Shown here in pieces: positions 11,050-22,664 of a stretch of DNA of 64,000 nucleotides. The stretch lies in NCBI GenBank assembly GCA_021234155.1, contig JAJEKV010000040.1, positions 11,985,072 through 12,049,071 on the forward strand, given 5' to 3'. Made by a program: the position numbers and the translations under genes. A model generated the notes under the pieces. The model ran no database searches and was not told the DNA's origin. It worked only from the letters and a program-made list of their open reading frames with translations. Within the stretch, counting starts at the first letter, position 1. Every line of letters starts with the position of its first letter. The DNA comes from Isoetes taiwanensis. Lineage: Eukaryota > Streptophyta > Lycopodiopsida > Isoetales > Isoetaceae.

Positions 11050-13985
11050 ACTTGTCAATAGAATAGAATAGTTTTTTTATCGTCCACTGAGACCAATCGG
11101 CCTATGGGACCCAGAAGGAGCGCAGCAAACTTATTACTGTCCGGGTTAAAAAACCCCCGCCCCGAAGGGTTTTCGAGGGAAAAACCGTGACAGTAATAAG
11201 AATGCTGTCAAACTGTACAAGTATACATCATCATGAAATAAATGTGTATGTACATGTCAAGTGCGTGCCCGAGGACATAGCTGATCTCACATGTCCATGA
11301 CCTCCTGAAGGTATGATCCTAGCATCCGTGACGGATGCCCGTGCTCAATGTCACATGTAGCGGCTGGCCGGGGCCGACCAACTCAAAGATAGCGGCGTCC
11401 GGATTTGATCATATCTTTGGGCAACTTTGAAGGGTATGAGATTCATCCTCAATGACTCCCATTTGGCAAAGATTGACAGAGCACGCCCCGACGTGGCTCA
11501 CCAATCCATCCGCCTGTCTCATTCCGAAGATGATGTGCCCCAATGGGAATGGAGGCAATGAGTGCGTCTTTTCATGGGCAAGTGGGTGCGCAGGTAGCAT
11601 TGTGGGCCTCGTTCCAATGTGGGATTTATGTGGCGCGGGTAGTGTCTTTGTCTTGACTGTTCAAGGGCTGGCATCCCAAAGCTTCTTTGCTGATGAAGCA
11701 AGCGTCAAAATATTGCCTCAAGCTATGGCGATCTACCTCTGTTTGCACATGTATGCACCGTGTTCTCGCACATTCCATCTAGCCATCCATTGAACTCTCT
11801 TTTCCCTCCAAAGAGGCCTTGAGGCGTTGTGGCCCCATTGCCATGATATAAGCTAGTTTTGGGGAGGCGAGCCCATGTTGACCACCTTCCGAAAATAGAC
11901 AATGTGGCGATCAAGGGCCGCCCTCGAAGAGGCAAGAATCTGTTTCCGCAGTAGAATTTGATATGGGACTGTGGACTTCACCCCTAGTGCTCGTACCAAG
12001 AAGGCTTTCGCTTTTGCTCCAAGTCATTCCAAGTAGCGAGGGATACCTTGGGCCCCATACTTCAACCCCGTATAAAAGGACCGGGCTCCACTAAGACTTT
12101 GAGCAGTGTGTGACTGATGGGTCCAATCATACAACTCTGCTCTATGACTATTGTTTTGCATTGCATATAGTGCTTTCCAGCCATTCACTTCGTAACTTCA
12201 GAGCCGTATGGATGTGTCCCGGTGCATAGTAGACGTAAACTCCACTCCCAAATATTTGTATGTGGATGCTACTTCCACATTACGCCCTCGGTAATGGAAG
12301 GAAGGGATCCTCGGTATGCCGTGAAGATGATATGAAAACCACCTTAGTCTTGGCCAAGTTGACGCCAAGCATATCGATTACGCTTGACAAAATGTGTCCC
12401 GTGGCATCGAGATGTCGTTGCATGTCCGCTGGTGTGTAAGCTAGAGGTCCACATCATCGGCGATATATTAACCGCTTGATGATCTGGTAGAGAAGGTGAG
12501 CCCCGTCGCCCCCATTATCGGCAAGCCAGCTCTCCAATTGATCAATGTAAAGCCCAAACAATGTTGGGGAGAGAGGGCATCCCTGGCGAACCCCGATACT
12601 ACTATCAAATGGTTGGCTTGTCGGCCGCAACCGACCGAGCATCTTTCATAAAGCACGCATTAATCGTGATTCTCGCAAATCTACCGGAACCCCCAACCGT
12701 CATAATCTTGCCCATAGTTTTTCCCCGAGGCACGATCAAATGCCTTTGCAAAATCCACGAAGCAACAATATAGATCCCCGGACGGCGGTTCCTACCTGCC
12801 TTCAACCAGAGCTCGCAATGTGAAGATGTGGTCAATGGTTGAGTGTCGGGGTCTGAATCCTGCCTGGGTGAGGGCCCGTATCTCTGCTGCCTCTGCCCAG
12901 CCCGTCAACTGCTGCTCGAGAATCCCAGCAAGCAATTTTGCAAACACCGAATCTGACCATGATTGTTCGGTAATTGGTCGGGCAAAGGCGGGTCACCCGC
13001 TTTATAGATGGGAACAACTCGCTATTGGTCCACCGTGATCGGGAAGCCTTCCGTAATGCCTTGTTGAGCAAGGCGGTCAAGATCGGTATTATGGACGGCC
13101 CCGCCCACTTAAGCAATTACGCCGCATGCCATCCGGTCCGGGGCTTTCCCATTGGCAAGACGCCGTAAGCCTTGTTCCACGCCCGAATCGTGATTTCAAA
13201 GCACCGGGCCTTCTTGCGGGTAATCTTTGCATGTGCACCCCGAGGGTCGTATAGCTGTTGCAAGTATTGCCTCCATCGCCGGGAGTGATGTTCCCTCGTG
13301 GGGCTGTACGGCTTCCTAAGAACCCTTCGCCGGGGAAGGTCCCGGGGTGACGTTCTGTGAGATAAAACATTTCCCTTTGATGTGCTGCAATGTACCTGGC
13401 TTTCTTAGCTTTAAGGAAGACGCGGTATTGTCTGACTGCATGTGGGCGTAAAGCAGGGTCTGTGACTTGGCGGAGCCAGCGTTTGTGTTCCTTGCACTCT
13501 GCATCAAACCATTGATTACGTGGGAAGGTTGTGTTCCTGGAGGTCCGTCGCCGGCGGCTTATCCCAAAGCATCTCTCGCCTGATCCTAAGCACATCGGTC
13601 GGCCGGCCAATACATTTGCTCTAGTGTAGGATATTGCAAAATTTCTGCGCCAGTCATCTATAAGCATCCGGGCATAAGCCCCTCGCATGTTCATAATCCA
13701 ATCGCAATGAGGCATGTGAGGAGAGCGGGCAATGGGGGTTCGCACAACCTGCCAAGCCAACTTCAAGTAAAGTGGTAAGTGGTCTGAGTCGATCTCTTCA
13801 TCCCTATTAGTTGTTCCCACCTGGAAGTGCTTGACGACATGCATATCCTGCTCAGGCACCAGCACATAGTCCACCACACTAGATCCTCCCCCCTGGTTTT
13901 CCTGTCTACAAGTGCTCTTGCGGGTGGACGGCCACTGTGCCAGTCCATTGCACCAATAATGTCCAAACGACTCAAATTGTTCTCA
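11050..13985 (-). mobile_element. LINE-A copy 2, 5'-truncated, reversed
   Basis: A second LINE-A copy read from about 13985 down to 11050. It begins inside the endonuclease (RLDIIGAMDW near 13970), so the 5' end is missing, as is usual when target-primed reverse transcription stops early. The 3' end has the same conserved block as copy 1 (GGGTCCCATAGGCCGATTGG in minus reading) and GGACGATAAAA, followed by a short (TATTC)n tail at about 11050-11070, different from the (CCTT)n of copy 1. No target duplication was recognised. Confidence 0.8.
11409..13975 (-). pseudogene. LINE-A polyprotein remains (endonuclease end, RT, C-terminus)
   Basis: In minus order: a VDYVLVPEQ and SDHLPLYLKL block (end of the endonuclease, 13877-13780), a linker with NQWFDAECKEHKRWL (13540-13480), a degenerate motif A region (13000-12700), SIGVRQGCPLSPTLFGLY (motif B, 12600-12540), the DVDL and MQRHLDAT region (12480-12390), NLAKTKVV (12350), then the thumb and a C-terminal Cys/His cluster at 11409-11600. 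Pieces lie in several frames with many 1-2 base shifts, so nothing is translatable as a whole. The identification rests on motif order and side-by-side similarity to copy 1. Confidence 0.75.
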
Positions 13986-14453
13986 TTAAATTACATTAAA
14001 TTACAAAACACTGCAAACAGAGCCTTACGACATGCAGGAAAGGTAGCGGCCTTCTAACATTGCAATATCCTAGGACGATATAAGAAAATTACATTATCGA
14101 AAACTGCAGAAGAGATAAAAGCTTCCCTTAAGAGGCGAATATTTGCTTATATGCTATATTTAATACGAATCTGACGAGGTTTGGTATTTTATATAAATTT
14201 TTATCTTTGCCGATCTCACCCAGTTCGATATGGCCCTGAAGACGATGGCCGAATTGTGACTATTTACCCTATCTCAATGAGAGGTCTTCATATTTAGGGT
14301 TGATTCGCCATTTACCTCCAATACCCGTTGTTACCTCCAATAATCGTTGTTGCCTAAGAATATTAGGAAGACGAATTTGTGACTGGTAAATTTGAATTTG
14401 GATACAGGTGCTAATTTTAAGTTTATCCTAGATTGATTGTCTACTTAGTTAAC
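13986..14453. other. spacer between LINE-A copy 2 and the L1 target site
   Basis: AT-rich sequence without an open frame or recognised repeat. It ends with a pyrimidine-poor stretch leading into CTTTTGCAG at 14453-14461, which looks like a splice acceptor (see the candidate exon at 52523). Confidence 0.4.
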
Positions 14454-14494
14454 TTTTGCAGCTATTGAGCGCCAACGTGAGGCGGCGGTTTCAG

Positions 14495-16731
14495 ATGCCG
14501 GCAACAACCGACCTGGCTATGGCTACTTCGAACTCAGGAACAGCTTCGGCGGCGCCCAAGCGGATCCCCAAGCTTGCACGGCAGCACCAGCAGATGCGAT
14601 CTGCTGCTTCGGCTTCCTCTGACCCTGTTTTACCTGTTTTAGCCTCACCGGCTGCTTCACCCAGAAGCGGTGGTAGCCTTGCTGCTGTAGTCCAAGGTGC
14701 ACAATCCAATCCGGCTGCATCTGCCTCTTCTAACCCTACGGCTTCCCTTGTGTTGGTATCACCTTTGTTTCGCCTAGAAGCGATGGCAGCCATCGGCTTA
14801 GTACCCAGCCCAGGTTTACAACCGAATAAGGCAGACGGTGGGTGCTCTGGAGTTGGATCGAATAATAGGTCTACAGATGGCGGTGGATGCTCACACAGGG
14901 CAGATCGGCTCTGGGATCTTGGGGTTTTCATCTCCCGTGATGTCAAATATGCGAGAATCTAGGAGCTGCGGAAAACCTTGATGGCGGATTCATGCTGCAA
15001 TCTGCAGCTGGATCCTTCTTGCAACGCAATTTGGCCGGGTGCTTGGATGGTCCACATGGAGAGGTGCCCATGGTGGGCATGACACAGGGTAAAGAGGAGG
15101 AGCATCTAACAGGTAGCCAGGGAGGTTGGGTTGGTTAGGCTTGTGGCGATGGAGGTGGTTGGCATGGAGTCGGGTTGCGGGATGGGTGGTCCTTCCCGAT
15201 AACCCGCCTGTAGACACACTAAACGGCATGCCTTCAGAGGTGCCAAGCAGCATGCCCCTTTGGAAACAACCACTCCTTTTCGTCAATCATCACCTGCCCC
15301 GGCGTTACCGGATGATCCTTTCTCTGTGGTTATGCCTTCGGCTGATGGGTTGCCGAGGGATAAAGAGGCAAATCCTAGGATGCGGACGGATGGTGGGCAG
15401 GGGACATCCTCTGTAGGCCTTGCTTGGCGTACCAATGACACTGTGAATAGGCTTTCACGCCCTCGCTTTTCTGAATGGATACGACAAACGGTGGCTCCGG
15501 CCAATTCTCCAAGGATGGAGGAAGCTCGGCATTTCTGGATCAGCATAATAAGAGGGAGCTTCGGGTGGATCCCAGTAGTCCGCCTCCTCATGTAGTTGAG
15601 GTGGATCACCAACAGCACCTGAGGTCCATCTCGAACTTGGTGTCTTGTTCGGTCTTGGTGTATTATACTGGAATTTTGGACACGAGAAGGGTCGGTGGGT
15701 GGTTGCAGGCTCACTTCAAACGTGTGGGCCTTCCATCGTTCCAATCCCTAAAATTTGTGGGTAATAATTTCTTTCTTCTTATGTTTGACGGGCCAGTGGC
15801 AGTGGAGCGTGTCATTAGTCGGGGTGTGGATCTCATGTGGGGGAATTATTTGATCTATCAACACTATACTCCTGGTGTTAGTGCTCGGAGCCTCTCGACG
15901 TTAAAGATTCCCTGTTGGTTTCAAGTTCTAGATCTTCCAGCGGACATGTTGCTCCCGGAGTTCATGATCGCGATTGCTAATGGGTTAGGTGCGCACATCT
16001 CGCATTCCATTGTTCGTGCGCCCAAGATCTGTGTTGCTCTACCGGCGGATAGACCGTTGCCGTCTTCCGTGGTGGTCAAGAGTGGAGATTGGTTCTTCCA
16101 GTTCCCTCTCAGGCTTCTAAATGGCGTGGAGATTCAAAGAATGTTTCCTGCACTTCAAGTCTTTGCAGGCTCTATTCCAGAACGCGCCCCTTCTCCGGTG
16201 GCAGAGGGTCCTAGGGATTCGGTTCGGCCTCCGGTGCAGGTTCCCCCTCCTGCTCGGTGCTCACCTCCATCGGTCCCTCAGCCTGCGGTGGTGCCCGCTC
16301 ATGGTAGGCCGCGACAGATTGTTACTCACACACTGCCTGCAGTTGACCGGGAGGGGCTTGCGTTGGCAGGCCAGATGGAGGTATCTGATTGTGTCACTAA
16401 GAAGTTGCAGCACATTCAACAGCTTCAAGAACAGGCGGAGCGGGGCCAGTCTTCACATTTGCGTGCTGGGTCGCAGTTCTGTCCATCGGTACAACCGTCC
16501 GAGGCAGACTCGATGTCTACGCCTGAGAATAATGAGGGGATGGATGTTGATAAGGGCGCTCGTGTGCGCTCGTGGGCCGATGAGGCTGAGCTAGCGGCGG
16601 AGTTCACTTGTACGGAGAATCCACTTGCGCTCGTGCCATATGAGTCGGAGCCTGGTCCTGTGTCGTCTCCGAGACGGGGGAGGAAGAAGAAGCAACGTAG
16701 GAGTCCGCCTCCTGGCATTATGAATGGATAA
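14495..16731 (+). pseudogene. L1 ORF1 (DUF4283-like RNA-binding protein), frame-broken
   Basis: ORF1 of plant L1s encodes the RNA-binding partner that packages LINE RNA. Here it is spread over three frames: an alanine/serine-rich start (14495-14962), a middle piece (15260-15595), and a long open frame (15475-16731, 418 codons). The last carries a DUF4283-like fold at about residues 55-215 (FKRVGLPSFQ, NNFFLLMFDG, GVDLMWGNYLIYQHYTPG, PCWFQVLDLP). After it comes a proline-rich, low-complexity tail ending in basic GRKKKQRRS. No CCHC zinc knuckle was found, although many plant L1 ORF1 proteins have one. The last 8 bases overlap the start of ORF2 (ATGGATAA), so ORF2 would start inside the ORF1 stop. 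Confidence 0.75.
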
Positions 16732-19700
16732 GAAGGTTTTGAGTTGGAATGTGCGCGGCATCCGCTCGTCACCGAGCAAGCGCACGAGGGTTGCCTTGGC
16801 CATCCGTAGGATTGATCCGGATATTCTGTGTCTTCAGGAGCATAAGTGTCATAAGGGAGACACTCGCACGCTTTTAGACATGTTTGGTCCGCAATACGCT
16901 GCTGCTGTTTCCACTTCTGGCTTGTCCAGAGGGGGGTCCGCTATTGCATGGAAGATGAGTGTTCAGGTCACATATACCCTTGCTGACCGCTGGGGCAGAT
17001 GGGTTATTATTAAGTGGATGGAAGGTGGGCAAGAATGGGGGATTGTGAATGTCTATGCCCATAATAATGCGCGGCAGAGAGGGGCATTATGGGCATCTTT
17101 GCGAAATAAGGTCAGTGCGCTAGGCGCTGGAGTGGCTTGGTTACTGCTGGGCGATTTCAATATGGTGGAGGTGACTCATGATAGGTGCGGCCGGGGTTCT
17201 GAGGTAGTACAAGGTTTTGAACGAGAGCAATGGTTACTGTTGTTGGATTCCCTTCATCTCGTTGAGTCTGTGGGCGATGGCACCTTCACATGGTGCAATC
17301 AGTGGACAGGGCCGGGCCGTGCATATGCTCGACATGATAGATGCTATGTCAACACCCGTGCAATGGACCTGGCGCCTCAACTCAAGCGGCAGAATATTCT
17401 CTCTACTGCAGTCTCTGACCATACACCACAGCTAATTTCGCAAGCTTCTGCTGCGGTGAGACCGACGAGAACGGTCTTCAAGCTAAACACTAGGTTCTTG
17501 AAGGACGAGGACTTCGCCTGGGAGTGTCGGCGGATTTGGTTTCGCATCTTTCGGGATAACTTCGGGATGTCTGGTATGATAAAGGCTTTAGCGGCTGTTA
17601 AGTCATTTGCAAAGTCTTGGGGGAGAGTGCGGGCGCAGCAGGAGCGTGAGTCCTTAGATGCCTTATATCGTGAGCTGGAAACTCTTAGACGGGGGCCTTC
17701 TGACGGCTTTCGTGAGAATGAGATATTGCGCCTCATTGCAGCGGATGAGTCGAGAAGAGCTGCACAGGCAAGGGTGAAGGCGGGGGTCACTTGGCTGAGG
17801 GAAGGCGACACTAATTCCAGAATGTTCTTCAGGGCAGCTCGACAGAAGAAATATGCAGCATCAATGTCGTCGTTGAAGTTGCCCGATGGTCGGGTTTTGC
17901 AGTTGCCTGCGGAAATCAAAGAGTTCGCATTTCAGCACTTCTCTCACTTTTTTCAGGAAAGGACGTTTCCGTACTGTGACGTCTTAGAAGAAGTTGTTGT
18001 CAGCAAGATCTCCTGTAAGATCTCGACTGAGCAACGTCAGGCGTTGCAGCTGCCACTCACTAAACAGGATCTGGAGGAGGCTTGTCGCGCTTTGGCTCCC
18101 CACAAATGCCCTGGCCTGGACGGCATCCCCATTGAGTTTTTCAAGGAGTATTGGGAGTGGCTAGGGGACTCGGTGTTACAGACGTACCAAGATCTCTTGG
18201 GTGCGGATGCTCTAGACTATAGACTCAACACGGGTTGCATCTCCTTAATTCCCAAGGTGAAAAATCCGGTGTCTATCACTGACTGGCGTCCGATTACGTT
18301 GTTATCCTCTGTATATAAGATAATTGCGAAGGCCCTTTCCATGAGGCTTCAGCCGGTCCTGCAGGAGGCTATTAATCCAATGCAATCAGGGTTCATTCCA
18401 GGCCGCCAAATTCTTAATAATGTTGCAGCGGCTTTTGAGGGTGTACATTGGGCACGGAAAACAGGTCAGCGGATAGTCTATCTGAAGCTGGATTTTGCAA
18501 AGGCGTATGACAGCGTCCGCTGGGATTTCTTGAAGAGAATGATGCTGGCCTTGGGGTGTGGAGAGAGCTTTACCGCAGTCGTTTTGAAACTCCTTACTTC
18601 AGCTAGAGCCTCTGTACTCTGCCATGGTGAGTCTTCTCCGATCTTCAGGGTTGGCCGGGGAATTCGCCAGGGTTGCCCACTGGCTCCGTACTTATTCACC
18701 ATTGTTGCGGAAGCCCTTTCTCAGTTGCTGCTCTCTGCTTTGGATGCGGGGGTCATAGAAGGTCTGCGGATGGCGGATGGCTCGCAACAAATTGGCAGTC
18801 AGTATGCCGACGACTCCTTCTTGTTTTTGCAAGCTGATGAGGTGAATTTAACAAACACGAAAAGAGCCTGCTTGGACACATTTTCTATTGCTTCCGGGTG
18901 TTTAATGAATTGGACAAAGTGTTCTCTTATTTGTGGCCGTTATCGAGCCGGCAGACTGCCATTTTGTCCGACTTTCCCGGGCGGTGTGCCGCAGTGGTAA
19001 TGCGTGTTCTAGGCTTTTGGGTATCCCGTTTGGCATGGATATTTCCGCCTCAAGCATCCGGGAGGATATCTGGGTTGGGCGCGTCGACATCTTAATTGGT
19101 GGAAGGGTGGGAAGCTATCAATGGCTGGCAGAATTACAGTGGCAAAGTCCGTTTTGTGTTCGACGCATATCTACATGGCATCTATTATTTTAGCGCCAGA
19201 GAGTAAGATGCAGGAAATTTCCGCCATTATCCGTAACTTTGTTTGGGGAGGCAATGAGGAAGGCGCGGTGGTCAAGGTTGCGTGGTGGAAGTGTGTGCGG
19301 CCCAAGTCTGCGGGTGGGTTGGGAATTTTGGACCTGTCTCTCCATAGCAAGGTCCTCATTTCGAAGTTCATTTATGGTATACTTAGGGAGGAGGTTGACT
19401 CCCCTGGTATGGTACTGCTCCTCCAGTCTCTGTCATACTCTGTGGTTTTTCATAAGCCATCTGTTGTGGCGCGACTCCCCTGGGCGCTATTTTCAGATAT
19501 TAAGCCTTACGTCAATGCCTCTCCCTTTCTGAAGGGTCTGTTGCGGGCATGGGAACAGGTTCGCCCATTATTTGAGATAGATGCCTCCAGCTGCATCCAG
19601 TTGACCTCATCGCCATGGTGGATCCCCCTTGCCCCGGGCGCGGGGCCGCCTATATTGGCGTCCTATGTGGACCCACGGGTTCAGCGTAGATGGTCCCAGC

Positions 19701-20295
19701 GGGGCGTTTCTTCAGTGGGGGACTGGTATCTTGATGGCCAGTTGGCGCCTTGGCAGCTGTTTCGGGACAGGTTTGGGCTAAAAGAATGCGACATGGTCAT
19801 CTGGGTCCGTGTGGCGAGTAATCTTCCTTTGCATCCTCCACAGGGGACGGGTCGGGTATGGCGGTGTGACCCAAGGATTGTGCCTGATAACTTTGTTAAG
19901 ACTTGTTATGAGCTTCTGGCTATTCAAGATGAATTACCTCCCCCGAATGGCTGGGTGTTACAAGTGCCAGGCGATGATCGGGGCGGATGTGGAAGTGGGT
20001 GTGGAATCCAATATCGCCACCCAAGACCCGCACATTGCTATGGCAAATAGTGCACCGGTCTTTACGGGTAAATACTTGGGTCCACAGGATTAAGCCGTTC
20101 ATCAGTGAACTATGTCCGATGTGTGGCAGCTCTGCTGAGACCTTGGAGCACTGCTTGTTTTTATGCGCAGAGATTCAGCATCTTTGGCGGTGGGTTGAGC
20201 GTTTGTTTCATACCTCTCTTCAGTGTCAAGAGGTTCTTTTGGGTATATATCCTAGGAGTTGGCCCCGCGTTAAGAAGCTAGCCTTCCATCTCTAA
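16724..20295 (+). pseudogene. L1 ORF2: endonuclease, reverse transcriptase, zf-RVT; broken late
   Basis: The first 758 codons (16724-19000) are open. Endonuclease: NVRGI (residue 9), LQEHK (E39), LLGDFNM (about 142-148), SDHTPQ (about 232). Reverse transcriptase: GLDGIP, WRPITLLSSVYKI, SGFIPGRQI, LDFAKAYDSVRWDF (motif A, about 588), RQGCPLAPYLF (motif B, about 648), QYADDSFLF (motif C, about 691-699). After a shift near 19000 and a compensating one near 19100 the frame continues with LSMAGRITVAKSVL. A further shift near 19990 leads to the zf-RVT cluster CPMCGSSAETLEHCLFLC (about 20113-20166) and a stop at 20295, earlier than in the copy at 3-512. The enzyme core looks sound; the downstream shifts would separate the zinc finger. 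Confidence 0.85.
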
Positions 20296-20699
20296 AAAAG
20301 CATGGTTGCTCACGGGTTTATTTGGAAGAGGCGTATGAAGGTGTTTAGGAATGAAGAGGCGTACCACGGTATACTCATCCCCGGTGAGAGGTACGGACTT
20401 TATCTTTCATACTTGGCCTCCACTTTCGGAAGGAGGCGGTTTAAAGGCGATTTGGCAAAACACTCTTCATATAGTTGATAGTTATGGTGTATTCATCCCG
20501 TATGGGTAGTTGATTTTTGCGGTATCAGGGTTGCTATGCAAGCATGCTTGCTTGCGTAGGTGTACCTATATCGCTCTTCATGTACTTCTTTATTGTTAAT
20601 TAATTAATTTTATCCCTCAAAAAAAAAAAAAAAAAAATTTTGCAGCTATTGAGGGGTTTCAGCAGAGCTGCAACGCTATTCACAACAGGAGAAAGGTCA

Positions 20700-21110
20700 T
20701 TTAGCGACGTCTATAGCGACGTCTAGGTCGCGTTTATGCGACGTCTGACGATGTGACACAGACGTGACCAGACGTCGCTGGAGACACGTCGCATGCGACG
20801 TGCGTCGCATGCGACGTCGGCAGACGTGACACAGACGTCGCATGCGACGTGACACGTGGAATATACACGTAGAATACCAAAAAATCCACCTGTGGCGTAA
20901 AAGCCACGTGTATACGTCGCATGCGACGTGACACGTGGAATATACACGTGGAATATACACGTGGAATATCAAAAAAATCCACGTGTGCCATAAAAGCCAC
21001 GTGTATACGTCGCATGCGACGTCACGCAAAAAAATTATGAAAATCCACGTGTAATTAGAAAAGCCACATGGCAATAAAAAAGCCACGTGGATACGTCGCA
21101 TGCGACGTGA
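20700..21110. repeat. Left CACTA subterminal region, palindrome ACGTCGCATGCGACGT
   Basis: Six copies of a 14-16 bp perfect palindrome, ACGTCGCATGCGACGT, lie at 20786, 20803 (14 bp), 20835, 20914, 21007 and 21093, mixed with AGCGACGTCT and CACGTGGAAT/ATCCACGTG motifs. CACTA transposons carry many short repeats of this kind near both ends, where the TnpA protein binds. Two more copies are at 23903 and, near the right end, 52292. Confidence 0.75.
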
Positions 21111-21113
21111 AGG

Positions 21114-21159
<46 letters not shown>

Positions 21160-21363
21160 AAAAAATGTTTGGCTTAGATAATTATTACAATATGATGTAC
21201 AAGGAGCAAAAGGGCATTTATATTTTTATATTTATATTTTTAAATAATCACAAAAGTATTTTTATATTTATATTTTTAAATAATCACAAAAGTATTTTTA
21301 TATTTATATTTTTAAATAATCACAAAAGTGAATTGTATTTATATTTTTAAATAATCACAAAAG
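21114..21363. repeat. A-run and 36-bp minisatellite
   Basis: An almost pure A-run (21114-21166) is followed by about four tandem copies of a 36-bp unit containing AAATAATCACAAAAG (starts at 21242, 21278, 21314, 21349). The AT-rich unit could ease strand opening; no function is claimed. Confidence 0.85.
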
Positions 21364-21400
21364 ACTCGTTAAGGGGAGAATCCACCCTTTTAGCCTAGAG

Positions 21401-22544
21401 CTAATCTCTGTCAGATTCAGTGGAGTAGTCATCCGATTTGGGGTTGCGATTGGATGGCCCTCCACCATAGTTTGCAGATCCCTCGCCGACCCCGCGACCC
21501 ATGTCCTCGTCTAGGGCTTGATTCATCTCCGCCACTGCTTCCTATAAAAACCAAAAGAATATGGCATTAATGTAGTTCATAGAATTATAATAATTTTCTA
21601 CAATGCACCCCCGCATTCCCGTGATGTGGGACAGTTCCCTCTTCATTATAAGCTGGATACAGATAAACAAATGACTCCCGCGCCCGTGGCTATTTGTATG
21701 TGCTCCTTGCTAGGGGAAACCCGTATAGCGGTCTATGACAATATAACGCAGTATTAGCTAATGACATTTAAAGTTCTTATTAAAATTAATGTGAACTAAT
21801 ATAGCTCTTACGAATCTATGGCGAAACCCTTTCCGACCCATTTGGAGCCCAAATGAGGCGGATGTCGTTCACTTGCGATTGCTTTGTCGGTCCGAGCTCT
21901 ATGTTTTACGCTCGGATCATTTTGCACGTTCGAATGCAATCGATTACAAGGCACACAACATTATCACAAGTTAAATTGAACGAATGGCAAAAAAAACAAG
22001 AAATACCTTGATATCTTCCTTGTGGAGATTAAGTGGTTTAGGGACTTTTGACCAATCGCCTCCAACTTTTTCGCAAGTCGTCTTCAGTTCCTTGACCACT
22101 CTTTGCCTTTGACATAAATCGATAGATCAACGCAATATTTAAATAATAAAAACAAGACTATGACTAGGTCATGTACCTCCTTTTTCGTAGAAGCTCGCCC
22201 ATCATCGAAGTGAGCTTCTTCCAGTTAAACTTCTGTACTTTTTCTAAAACAAAGACTTACGTGTCTAAAACAAAGCGAAATGGACGCTCTTCTTCAATGA
22301 CACGACGTCGTCGGGATCCGGACCTCTCCAAGTCAGGCAATTCACGATGTTCTTGGGATCCCGAACCCTGTGATGATCGTCGCGATCTTGAACGTTGTGA
22401 GTCCGTTGCTCCACTACTTCTTGACCTGGGAAGTAATAAGAGAATGAGCATCTTTAACATGCTGCAACCAAAGAAATGTTTGGTACGTAGTGGATATATA
22501 TTTACCTGTTGAAATCTCCCTCCAAGTTCCTTGCACCAGACCAT
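21401..22544 (-). pseudogene. Spliced CACTA-internal gene, possibly TnpA-like (Transposase_24 type)
   Basis: Minus-strand gene model inside the left part of the CACTA element. Exons: start ATG 22544 with donor after CAACAG; 22425-22261 (Ser/Arg-rich, then a RPFRFVLDT end); 22106-22007 (VVKELKTTCEKVGGDW, donor AAG|GTATTT); about 21922-21812 (HRARTDKAIASER, PPHLGSKWVGKGFA); 21541-21401 (acceptor TTTATAG, then EAVAEMNQALDEDMGRG, stop TAG). Phases agree for 22425-22261 into 22106-22007. The HxRARxxK...HxxGSK pattern resembles the plant Transposase_24 (Ptta/En/Spm) C-terminal region; this is a resemblance, not a search result. The exon at 21922 lacks a usable AG acceptor and the piece at 21620-21740 contains a stop, so it is probably decayed. 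Confidence 0.5.
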
Positions 22545-22664
22545 GGGTGCGAATAGACCCTTACTCGGATCAAAAGCTAGATTTGGCTAGATAATAGAGG
22601 AGGCTTTGGACTGATGGAATAAGCTAGATAGACTAGATTAGATCACCTGGATTAGGCTAGAGTA

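Larger units (their letters stand above)
14470..20637 (+). mobile_element. Nearly full-length L1 LINE with 16-bp target duplication
   Basis: A 6,168-bp L1 with two ORF regions, a 3' zf-RVT domain and an A-run ending at 20637. Both sides carry the same 16 bases, TTTTGCAGCTATTGAG, at 14454-14469 and 20638-20653: a perfect target-site duplication that fixes the borders. The first ATG (14495) lies only 25 bases in, so the 5' UTR is short or slightly truncated. ORF1 has a DUF4283-like domain; ORF2 has endonuclease and reverse transcriptase with all catalytic motifs visible but several frameshifts. The intact duplication argues for a fairly recent insertion, while the frameshifts show it cannot move on its own. 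Confidence 0.92.

Noticed and set aside
21217..21363. CRISPR-like array (36-bp period)
   Set aside because: Units are directly tandem with no spacers, AT-rich, and in a plant transposon.
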